Source: Danxiaibacter flavus (GTDB taxonomy: Bacteria; Bacteroidota; Bacteroidia; Chitinophagales; Chitinophagaceae). Taken from it: a DNA stretch of 64,000 nucleotides. The DNA lies in contig NZ_JAULBC010000012.1 of assembly GCF_041060425.1 (NCBI RefSeq), forward strand, positions 1-64,000, written 5' to 3'. The notes beneath the pieces were generated by a model that made no database searches, was not told where the DNA came from, and saw only the letters and a list, made by a program, of their open reading frames with translations. Numbering within the stretch: position 1 is the first letter of the stretch; each line of letters begins with the position of its first letter. The translations under genes and the position numbers were made by a program. Of the stretch, positions 43,308 to 51,251 are shown piece by piece.

Positions 43308-43916
43308 ATGAAAATTTTAAGATTAGAAACCAGTTTCCAGGGTAAAGCATCCAAAAGCTTTCAATTGGGCAATGCTATTTTGGAAAATTTGGTGAAAAAA
43401 TATCCCGGTTCGCAGGTGCATACCCGCAACCTGGTTCACGACGAAATTCCGCATTTCAACGAGATCCATTTTACCTCTTTTGCAACTCCGGTACAAGATC
43501 TTTCGACGGAACTGAAGCGTGCAGTGCAGTACTCCAATAATGCAATTGAAGAGTTGATGGAGTCGGATATTATAGTGATAGACGTTCCGATGTACAATTT
43601 TACCATTCCCTCTTCACTAAAAGCCTGGATAGACCATATTACAAGAGCCGGGGTTACTTTCCGGTATGGCGAAAATGGTATAGAAGGATTGCTCAAAAAC
43701 AAAAAAGTTTACCTGGCAATTGCTTCGGGGGGTATTTACTCCGAGGGAGTGATGAAGGACTTTGACTTCACAGAAAAATACCTGCGGAGTGTTCTTGGTT
43801 TTCTTGGTGTACAGGAAATTTTCGCTTTCAGGGTGGAAGGCGTTGCCATTCCAGGAATTAAAGAGGAAGCCATGCCCAAAGCCATTCATGCGGTAGAAGA
43901 AGCATTTGCATTTTAA
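43308..43916 (+). CDS. azoR: FMN-dependent NADH:quinone reductase / azoreductase (AzoR family)
   Basis: A 202-residue flavodoxin-like enzyme. The N-terminal FMN-phosphate site is LRLETSFQGKASKS, PMYNFTIPSSLKAWIDHITRAGVTFRY is the hallmark flavin- and substrate-binding block (about residues 94-120), and ASGGIYSEG is the later loop. AzoR proteins reduce quinones and azo compounds by two electrons, protecting against thiol-reactive quinones. It heads an operon with DoxX and pirin genes and is divergent from an HxlR regulator, which fits a quinone or electrophile stress response. Confidence 0.92.
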   Translation: MKILRLETSFQGKASKSFQLGNAILENLVKKYPGSQVHTRNLVHDEIPHFNEIHFTSFATPVQDLSTELKRAVQYSNNAIEELMESDIIVIDVPMYNFTIPSSLKAWIDHITRAGVTFRYGENGIEGLLKNKKVYLAIASGGIYSEGVMKDFDFTEKYLRSVLGFLGVQEIFAFRVEGVAIPGIKEEAMPKAIHAVEEAFAF

Positions 43917-43935
43917 AAATTAAATCTCAACAATT

Positions 43936-44313
43936 ATGACACAAAAAACATCTAAAATGACAGGATGGGTACTAACCATCATTTTAGCGTTACTTTTCAC
44001 AATGAGTGCTTTTATGAAACTCACTCAAAACGCAACAGCTATTGAACAGGCATCTTCATTTGGAATAGATGCGCATACTTACCAGTTTATCGGGATGATT
44101 GAAATTATTTCACTGATATTCTTCATCATACCGAGAACAGGAGTTTTGGGAACACTTTTATTGGCCGCTTATTTAGGTGGCGCCATCGTTACCCACCTCG
44201 AACACCAGGAACCGGTGGTAATGGCGGTTGTTTTTCAAACTGTTCTTTGGATCACAGCCATCATCCGTTTTCCCGAATTAAGACAACGGCTTTTAACAAA
44301 CACAAAAAACTAA
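43936..44313 (+). CDS. DoxX-like membrane protein
   Basis: A 125-residue protein with four predicted membrane helices and the DoxX pattern AFMKLTQ near residue 25, followed by IGMIEIISLIFFIIP and LLLAAYLGGAIVTH. The function of the family is poorly defined; members often sit beside redox and stress genes. It follows azoR by 19 bases and precedes the pirin gene by 5, so it belongs to that operon. An alternative start is the ATG at 43957. Confidence 0.87.
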   Translation: MTQKTSKMTGWVLTIILALLFTMSAFMKLTQNATAIEQASSFGIDAHTYQFIGMIEIISLIFFIIPRTGVLGTLLLAAYLGGAIVTHLEHQEPVVMAVVFQTVLWITAIIRFPELRQRLLTNTKN

Positions 44314-44318
44314 AAACA

Positions 44319-45185
44319 ATGACACAAAGAATCATATCGAAAGTTACCCAGGGCAGCTGGCATGAGGGATTTTTGGGGATTGGGCATAGTGCTTCGGCCG
44401 TTTTTGACGGAATCCCTTATGAGGAATCTGATCCCTTTATTTTGTTTATGGATGATAAATTAAACCTTCCGGGAGGAGAACCGGTGGGTGGCGCACATCC
44501 GCACGCCGGGTTTGAAACACTTACATTGGTGTTGGAAGGCAACGAAAAAGATTGGAAAACCGGCAGTTTTGAACTGATGACTGCCGGTAAAGGCATCATT
44601 CATACGGAAGAGATTACATCAAAACAAAACCTGCACATTCTGCAGGTATGGCTGGCATTGCCTCCTGAAAAAAGATGGGCACAACCTTTCTGGCAAAAAA
44701 TTCTGTTAGAAGATGTACCGTCTCTCAAAAATGACAATTACCAAATCCTTGTATACAGTGGAAGCAGCAATGGGTTGACTTCACCAGTCAGGAACCATAC
44801 GCCACTTACACTGGTAGATTTCAGAATGAAAGCCGGTCAGGCTGTTGTTCAGGAATTACCTGCCAGTCAAAACGGACTGATCTATGTGCTGGATGGAAGC
44901 GTTCAGGTAGGGGATAAAACTATTAAAGCAGGACAAGCAGGATGGCTGAACAGAAGCGCAGAAACAGGTAACAGTGAGCTTGCCTTGCAATCACTTGAAG
45001 ACACGCATTTTGTATTGTATGCTGCCCAACCGCATAATGTACCCATAGTTGCGCACGGACCATTTATCGGAGATACGAAGGACGACATTGTAAGGCTTTA
45101 CAAAGCGTATGGCAACGGGCAAATGCCGCATCTGAATAATTTGCCAGGCACTCAAAAAATCAGCTTCGGAAAAGCACAACAATAA
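44319..45185 (+). CDS. Pirin-family bicupin protein
   Basis: A 288-residue pirin. The N-terminal cupin carries the metal site, with H60-P-H62 in GGAHPHAGFETLT and HTEE at 95-98 in GKGIIHTEE. The second cupin domain covers about residues 165-275 (GLIYVLDGSVQVGDKTIKAGQAG). Bacterial pirins include quercetin dioxygenases and redox-sensing partners of other enzymes. A longer frame opens at 44247 but overlaps the DoxX gene by 67 bases; the ATG at 44319 fits the operon spacing. Confidence 0.9.
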   Translation: MTQRIISKVTQGSWHEGFLGIGHSASAVFDGIPYEESDPFILFMDDKLNLPGGEPVGGAHPHAGFETLTLVLEGNEKDWKTGSFELMTAGKGIIHTEEITSKQNLHILQVWLALPPEKRWAQPFWQKILLEDVPSLKNDNYQILVYSGSSNGLTSPVRNHTPLTLVDFRMKAGQAVVQELPASQNGLIYVLDGSVQVGDKTIKAGQAGWLNRSAETGNSELALQSLEDTHFVLYAAQPHNVPIVAHGPFIGDTKDDIVRLYKAYGNGQMPHLNNLPGTQKISFGKAQQ

Positions 45186-45288
45186 ATTCAAATGATGGAT
45201 TGAGCGTATATGAGGGATTTAAAGATCAAAAATCAGGACTTCCATACTTTAATAATTGCCAATGACAGATTTGGGTGTGGTGATTTTT

Positions 45289-45445
45289 TTCATTGCCGTT
45301 CCGCCTGCCCGATCAGTTCAGGCGGGCTTTAGCGAACGGAACCATAAGGCAACATGAATATGGCTTTAGCCACATGTTATAATATTGGGCTAAAGCCATG
45401 TTTAAATTTAATCACTATCCGTCGGTTAAAACCGACGGCAATGAA
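45289..45445. mobile_element. Composite palindromic element related to the one at 30893-31028
   Basis: The outer arms TTCATTGCCGT (45289-45299) and ACGGCAATGAA (45435-45445) match the ends of the 31-kb element. Inside are a CCTGCCCG...CAGGCGGG palindrome (45303-45327), GGCTTTAGCC and GGGCTAAAGCC, and the hairpin CCGTCGGTT-AA-AACCGACGG. Confidence 0.75.
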
Positions 45446-45706
45446 CCGCTTTAAACAAAACTTTACCTCCCAATAACTTACGCAAACGTTTGAAATGATC
45501 TCTTCATAAGCTTTTTACTAAATTTCCTCAACCGACTGACTTATGTAGTATTTAAAGACCTATTTGTAATGCATACCGGCGATCAACTGAAGATCAGGTT
45601 GAACGGTTGAGCGTTTGAGTAAGGAATAAAATTAACTGGCTTTACAGAACAGGGATGAGTATAAACGATTTTGCTTAGCTTGATTTAAAATACATTCATA
45701 AATCAA

Positions 45707-45846
45707 TGTCGTTTCCTTAAGAGGACACGAAAAAAAAAGCAAGCCTAAAATTAGGTATTTCGTACCCGTCCGAATGCGCATTCGGCGCGGGCGGGCTTCG
45801 TAAATCGTACTTGATAAATGCCAATTATTCTTAAAGAAACGACATA
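45707..45846. repeat. Inverted GTCGTTTCCTTAAG motif before the ECF sigma gene
   Basis: ATGTCGTTTCCTTAAG at 45707-45722 faces CTTAAAGAAACGACAT at 45831-45846, enclosing 108 bases with a GTAC/TTCG phrase and a CCGTCCGAATGCGCATTCGG palindrome near 45767-45785. The motif recurs twice at 58300-58345. No gene is apparent in 45446-45888. Confidence 0.65.
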
Positions 45847-45888
45847 CATTCATAACTAACCGGCGCTTTCGTTAAATTTTTACGTTGT

Positions 45889-46437
45889 ATGCCTCAGCAA
45901 CAGGATGAGTTCATCGTTGAAAGACTAAAGAGCAATGATCTTGCTGCTTATGATGAGCTGTACCTGAAATATTTTAAACTCCTATGTGCAAGCGCCTACT
46001 TTTTCCTGAAGAGTGAAAGTGATGCAAAGGACCTGGTGCAAAATTTATTCATGGACATTTGGGATAAGAAGCTGTACCTGCATTTTCACAACGATGTTAA
46101 AGGATATCTTTTACTGGCAATAAAAAACCGCGCGCTTAATTTTATTAAAAAACAAAAGGTACAGGAAAAAAGAGCAAATGGCTTTACCATGCTTTGCGAT
46201 ACACAGGAAAATGAGGCGCCTGACGAAGACACGCAGGAAAAGCTGCGGGATAAATTAAACGATATGCTTTCTAATATGAAGGGACAAAAAAGAGCCGCCA
46301 TTACCATGGTGTACTTTAATGATAAAAAATACAGTGAAGCAGCGGAAGGTATGGGGATTGGCGTCAACTCGTTTAAAACACACCTGAAAGCAGCCATCAA
46401 AAAACTCCGTGAAGGAATGAACCCAAAAATTAATTAA
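45889..46437 (+). CDS. ECF-type RNA polymerase sigma factor
   Basis: A 182-residue extracytoplasmic-function sigma factor. Region 2 covers about residues 18-75 (YDELYLKYFKLLCASAYFFL...DAKDLVQNLFMDIWDK), and region 4 residues 120-175 (YSEAAEGMGIGVNSFKTHLKAAIKKLRE). It directs transcription of the following SusC/SusD locus after release by the FecR-type anti-sigma factor, the usual Bacteroidota arrangement. FecR follows 34 bases downstream. Confidence 0.93.
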   Translation: MPQQQDEFIVERLKSNDLAAYDELYLKYFKLLCASAYFFLKSESDAKDLVQNLFMDIWDKKLYLHFHNDVKGYLLLAIKNRALNFIKKQKVQEKRANGFTMLCDTQENEAPDEDTQEKLRDKLNDMLSNMKGQKRAAITMVYFNDKKYSEAAEGMGIGVNSFKTHLKAAIKKLREGMNPKIN

Positions 46438-46471
46438 CCCGATTTGAATTTTTACTGTATCTAATAGTAGC

Positions 46472-47623
46472 ATGGCAACAGATCCTAACATATTACACAG
46501 GCTTTACATCGAAAAACTGGCTGGCACGATCAGCCAGGAGGAAGAGGCGTGGCTCAAAGACAGGCTTGAAACAGATCCGGAGTCAAAACAAATATGGGAA
46601 CAGCTGGAACGTGAAGGGGAGGATATGAATATACAGGGGTTTCTTGATCAGCTTCATCCGGAAGAAGAACTGGAACAACTGAAGCGCTCAATGCTAAGCC
46701 ACCCTGTTCGCAAGCCCCGTGTGCGGCGCTTAGTGACACTTGCAGCGGCAGCGGCCGTATTGATATTACTGGTAGCAACCGCCAAATGGATGTTTTTCAC
46801 CGACAGGAAAATAACAGATAACCGCGCCATTGCATCCTTAATAAAGGAGAAAAAAGGCACTGTGCATCTTCGCCTTGCCACCGGCAATGATATCGACCTT
46901 AAGGATAAAGCACAGGGAGAACAGCTCAAACTGGGCAACACGACTTTAAATCTCGATAGCAATAAACTTGGATTCAGTTCTACAGACACGGCATTCAACC
47001 TGCTTTCTATTCCACAGGGTGAAACCTACACCATCAACTTATCAGATGGCACTTCCATTACCCTGAATGCAGATTCTAAGCTCAGGTTTCCGTTTAAGTT
47101 TGTAAACGCAACAAGGGAAGTGTACCTGGAAGGAGAAGCATTTTTTAAAGTGGCCAAAGACAGCAGGCATCCTTTTATTGTGCATACCCCGCTTACAAAT
47201 GTAGAAGTGCTCGGTACACAGTTTAATGTGAATACGTATCAAAAGGGAACCGTTGCCACCGCATTGGTAGAAGGTAAAGTGCGCACAGGCATACCGGGAG
47301 GCGACAAGCAGCAGGAACTTGCACCGGGTCAGGCAGCTATATTCAACGCATCGAAAGGATTTAATATAGAAAACTTTGATACCGATGATGTAACCTCGTG
47401 GCTAAACGGCATTTATTACTTTCACGACCTTTCTTTCCACGAATTAGCGGAGTCTATCTCCCGTATATACGGCGTCACAATCAGTTTTGATGATCCTCTC
47501 ATCGAAAAAAAATCCGTATCGGGTGTTATGGATAAAAATAATTTTCCTGAATTACTGCAGGACTTAAAATCAACTGTTGGTATAAAATATTATTACGCCG
47601 GCAACACCTTGCATTTCTATTAA
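46472..47623 (+). CDS. FecR-family anti-sigma factor
   Basis: A 383-residue inner-membrane regulator. Residues 1-80 form the cytoplasmic anti-sigma part, residues 86-109 a single membrane helix (LVTLAAAAAVLILLVATAKWMF), then the periplasmic FecR domain (about 185-280, with GETYTINLSDGTSITLNADS and YLEGEAFFKVAKD) and a C-terminal DUF4974 domain (LSFHELAESISRIYGVTISF to the end). It would contact the STN domain of the SusC protein in the periplasm and pass the signal to the sigma factor. Confidence 0.93.
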   Translation: MATDPNILHRLYIEKLAGTISQEEEAWLKDRLETDPESKQIWEQLEREGEDMNIQGFLDQLHPEEELEQLKRSMLSHPVRKPRVRRLVTLAAAAAVLILLVATAKWMFFTDRKITDNRAIASLIKEKKGTVHLRLATGNDIDLKDKAQGEQLKLGNTTLNLDSNKLGFSSTDTAFNLLSIPQGETYTINLSDGTSITLNADSKLRFPFKFVNATREVYLEGEAFFKVAKDSRHPFIVHTPLTNVEVLGTQFNVNTYQKGTVATALVEGKVRTGIPGGDKQQELAPGQAAIFNASKGFNIENFDTDDVTSWLNGIYYFHDLSFHELAESISRIYGVTISFDDPLIEKKSVSGVMDKNNFPELLQDLKSTVGIKYYYAGNTLHFY

Positions 47624-47709
47624 GGCCTCATTGTTCATCTACAAAAAACGCACACAAAATATTGCTCCATCCTTGTTACGGCGCGGTCTGTAATTTTTTT
47701 TTTAAATAA

Positions 47710-47743
47710 TTGTTATTTCCCTTCACCCGGTTTATACCTTTTG
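47710..47743 (+). promoter_or_regulatory. Candidate susC promoter (TTG / TACCTTTTG)
   Basis: TTG at 47710-47712 and TACCTTTTG at 47735-47743, about 22 bases apart, resemble the housekeeping promoter. If the ECF sigma factor also acts here, its recognition site is not obvious to me. Confidence 0.4.
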
Positions 47744-47801
47744 TTGTTCCTGGAATATAAAAGCTTGCGATTAAATACTAATTGACTAATTCGAACTTCT
47801 T

Positions 47802-50800
47802 ATGAGCAGAAATCATTCCCCACACCATCCGGTCACGTACCAGCTGATGAAATTCATTTTTTATTGTTGCGTGTTGCTGGCAACAACACATGAAGCAATT
47901 GCACAAAAAGATGCGGAGATGCATGTATCCATCCATTTTAATGATGCTTCTTACCGCCAGGTTTTCCAGTCTATTAAAAAACAAACCGGTTATGTTTTCT
48001 TTTACAGCAACCAACTGCTGAATGATAAAGAAAGACTGACCGTGAATTTTCAGAATGCAAAACTGAAAGAGGTCCTGGATTATTTGTTCCGGGAGAAGCC
48101 CATTACTTACCAGTTCAACGGACAAAAAATTCTGCTGAGCGAAAAGAAAGCTGAACCCACCAAATCAGCAGAAGCATCGATAACACCCCCGCCGGTGCAG
48201 GAAGTTATGGCCGAAATAAAAGGGCAGGTGATGGATGTAGATGGAAATCCCTTATCCGGCGTAGCAGTAATGCTTAAAAGTGATCCTGGCAAAGGCGTGA
48301 TGACGGATGACCTGGGCATCTTCGTTATCCAGGGCAGGGCCGGAGAGACGCTGAGTGTATCTATGGTGGGTATGAACACGCAGGATGTGCTTGTACCACA
48401 TCGCGGTGTTTTAAAAGTTACGTTAACTGCCAAGCAGGATGTAATGAAAGATGTGGTAGTTACATCCTACGGCAAACAAACCAAGATCACCGTTACCGGC
48501 GCTGTAGCGTCTGTAAATATGACTGACATGCAAACGCCTGTGCCCAACCTTACCAACGCGCTTGCAGGCAAAGTAGCCGGTATTATTTCCGTACAATCGA
48601 GCGGCGAACCTGGTTATGATAATTCCACTTTCACCATCCGGGGTATTGGCAGTTTTACCGGCAACAATTCTCCGCTCATTATTGTAGATGGTGTGCAGCG
48701 TGACGATGTGAATGGTTCCTACGGCGGCGCATACAATAACATAGACCCGGAGGACGTAGCCAGCATATCTTTATTAAAAGATGCCTCCTCTACGGCGATG
48801 TATGGAGCCAAAGGTGCCAATGGCGTATTGATTATTACCACCAAAAGAGGTGTTGCCGGCAAAGCCAGGATCTCATTAAAAGCGGAAACAGGGGCAACAG
48901 GCTTTGCCAAAAAACCTGAGATGCTGGACGGCATAAGCTATATGCAGTTATATAATGAGGCGCGTAAAAACATGGGTCTTACTGAAACCTATTCACAGGA
49001 TCAGATCCAAAAAACAGCAAGTGGCCTGGACCCTTACATCTATCCCAATGTAAGCTGGATGGACCAGGTGTACAAGGATTATTCACCGCTTACCAATATC
49101 AACCTGAATGTAACCGGTGGCGGAGAAAACGTACGCTACTTTGTATCCGGTTCGTATTATAGTCAGAAAGGTCCTTATAACGTACGTACATTAAATGATT
49201 ACAACCCTAATCTCTCTTTTAAGCGGTATGACTTCAGAACAAATCTCGACGTGAACATAACCCGTACTACGTTAATGCAATTGAACCTGGATGCGATGCT
49301 GGTAGATCAGCAGTTTCCGGGTATTTCTGCGGGCAATCTCTGGTACCTCACTTTTGCTACAACACCGGTAGGCTTTCCTCCACAATACCCCGATGGAAAA
49401 TGGGCAGGGCCAAACGATGGCGCCAATCCATTAAACGAAGTTCAGAACAATGGTTATGCCAGGGAATTTCATCCTACGGTACAATCTGTATTTACTGTTA
49501 CACAAAAGCTGGATGCATTAACAAAAGGTCTTTCAGCTTACGGGCGTTTTTCTTTTGATAGTTATGGTGAGTTTGATAACCGCCGTACAGGTGTGAGCGA
49601 TCTGTATTTAGCAACAGGGCGGGATGAGAATGGTAACCTGATCTATACACAAAACAGGATCGGCCAGGAATTTTTGGGTTATTCCCAAAGCTCCACCGGC
49701 GATCGTACCATGTACCTGGAAGCCAACATTAACTACGACAGAACATTTGGACCGCACCGTTTTGGTGGCATGGTGCTTTACAATATGCGCAACCATTTAA
49801 TCAGCACTGCCGGAGATGCGATTAGTTCCATCCCTTATAAAAACCAAAGCATTGCCGGACGCATCAACTATGGTTACATGGATAAATACCTGCTGGAGGT
49901 AAATGCCGGTTATACAGGATCAGAAAACTTTGAAGCTGGTAAAAGGTTTGGCTTCTTCCCTTCTGTATCTACCGGTTGGGTAGTATCTAAAGAAGATTTT
50001 TTTAAAGGAATGTCGTCTACGGTGTCCCTGCTAAAACTCCGGGGCTCTTATGGTATTGTGGGTAACGATAACATCGGCGGTACCAATACGCGATTCCCTT
50101 ATTTAACCCAGATAGGTGACGGATCGCATACCGGCTTTGGATTAAATGGTGGTTATGCGGGTGGGATTACTGAAAAAATTATCGGCATCCAGGATCTTAC
50201 CTGGGAACGTTCTTACAAAACGGATATAGGTATTGAGATTGGCCTGTTTAAAAAACTCAACATCATAGCTGATTATTTTGTAGATCATCGTAAGGATATA
50301 TTGGTAGAACGAAAAACCGTATCGGGTATAGCCGGATACAACGGCTCCCAGGTATATGCCAACTTAGGCGAAGCGAGGAACAGGGGTGTGGACGGCAATA
50401 TTGAGTACAATGACCAGTTTGGTAAAGTAGGATTGCGCCTGTTTGGCAACTTTACTTATGCTGTAAACAAGATCATCTTCCAGGATGAGCCGCAAAGAAA
50501 ATATGCTTACCAGAGCGGCACCGGCCACATGTTTGGTGAGTTTACGGGATATAACGCCAATGGATTATTTGCAGATCAGAACGACATCAATAAAAGTCCT
50601 GTTCAACAGTTTGGGACCGTTGCGCCAGGTGATGTGCGCTATAAAGACATGAATGGAGATAACATCGTTGATGCAAGCGATTGGAGCTATCTTGGTAAAT
50701 CATTCTTTCCCAAATGGCAATATGGTACCGGCTTTACCGTCAGCTATCACGGCTTTGATGTATCTGCATTGTTCCAGGGGATCTCAGATGTGGGGATCAT

Positions 50801-51230
50801 GGCTAACGGAAATTACATCAGCAGCGGCTATGGTGTGCCCGGCGTGGGTGTGATTCCTTTTTCAGGCCTCGGACGATACCCCAATAACTCCTTAACAATT
50901 ATCAAAGACAGGTGGACGGAAGATAACCCCAGGCAGAATGCAGCCTATCCACGGCTCACAATAGCGAGCACACAGGACAATAATTATCTCAACAGTTCCT
51001 GGTGGCTGAAAGACGGTTCTTACATCCGTTTGAAGCAGGTTTCAGTGGGATATAATTTTTCCTCAGCCAAAATGAAAAGAGCAGGGTTCAACTCCCTGTA
51101 TGTTTATCTCTCCGGTCAGAACCTGCTCACTTTCTCCAAATTTAAATTATGGGATCCGGAGCTGGGTTCCAATGGAGCCAAGTATCCGATTACGCGTATG
51201 GCCACATTTGGAATAAGGGCACTGTTTTAA
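47802..51230 (+). CDS. susC: SusC-type TonB-dependent transporter with STN signalling domain
   Basis: A 1142-residue outer-membrane importer. After a signal peptide (to about residue 35, ending AIAQ) comes an STN/secretin-like domain (40-115) of the kind that signals through FecR, then a carboxypeptidase-D regulatory-like beta-sandwich (137-212, IKGQVMDVDGNPLSGVAVML), the plug (about 222-345, including TFTIRGIGSF and SISLLKDASSTAMYGAKGANGVLIITTKRG), and the 22-stranded barrel. It ends in a typical terminal strand, TRMATFGIRALF. Together with SusD it takes up oligosaccharides released at the surface. Confidence 0.96.
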   Translation: MSRNHSPHHPVTYQLMKFIFYCCVLLATTHEAIAQKDAEMHVSIHFNDASYRQVFQSIKKQTGYVFFYSNQLLNDKERLTVNFQNAKLKEVLDYLFREKPITYQFNGQKILLSEKKAEPTKSAEASITPPPVQEVMAEIKGQVMDVDGNPLSGVAVMLKSDPGKGVMTDDLGIFVIQGRAGETLSVSMVGMNTQDVLVPHRGVLKVTLTAKQDVMKDVVVTSYGKQTKITVTGAVASVNMTDMQTPVPNLTNALAGKVAGIISVQSSGEPGYDNSTFTIRGIGSFTGNNSPLIIVDGVQRDDVNGSYGGAYNNIDPEDVASISLLKDASSTAMYGAKGANGVLIITTKRGVAGKARISLKAETGATGFAKKPEMLDGISYMQLYNEARKNMGLTETYSQDQIQKTASGLDPYIYPNVSWMDQVYKDYSPLTNINLNVTGGGENVRYFVSGSYYSQKGPYNVRTLNDYNPNLSFKRYDFRTNLDVNITRTTLMQLNLDAMLVDQQFPGISAGNLWYLTFATTPVGFPPQYPDGKWAGPNDGANPLNEVQNNGYAREFHPTVQSVFTVTQKLDALTKGLSAYGRFSFDSYGEFDNRRTGVSDLYLATGRDENGNLIYTQNRIGQEFLGYSQSSTGDRTMYLEANINYDRTFGPHRFGGMVLYNMRNHLISTAGDAISSIPYKNQSIAGRINYGYMDKYLLEVNAGYTGSENFEAGKRFGFFPSVSTGWVVSKEDFFKGMSSTVSLLKLRGSYGIVGNDNIGGTNTRFPYLTQIGDGSHTGFGLNGGYAGGITEKIIGIQDLTWERSYKTDIGIEIGLFKKLNIIADYFVDHRKDILVERKTVSGIAGYNGSQVYANLGEARNRGVDGNIEYNDQFGKVGLRLFGNFTYAVNKIIFQDEPQRKYAYQSGTGHMFGEFTGYNANGLFADQNDINKSPVQQFGTVAPGDVRYKDMNGDNIVDASDWSYLGKSFFPKWQYGTGFTVSYHGFDVSALFQGISDVGIMANGNYISSGYGVPGVGVIPFSGLGRYPNNSLTIIKDRWTEDNPRQNAAYPRLTIASTQDNNYLNSSWWLKDGSYIRLKQVSVGYNFSSAKMKRAGFNSLYVYLSGQNLLTFSKFKLWDPELGSNGAKYPITRMATFGIRALF

Positions 51231-51251
51231 ACCATCACTAATTCTATTACA

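Noticed and set aside
45632..45853. Small minus-strand protein upstream of the sigma gene
   Set aside because: The frame runs through the inverted GTCGTTT motif and repeats and has no recognisable features.
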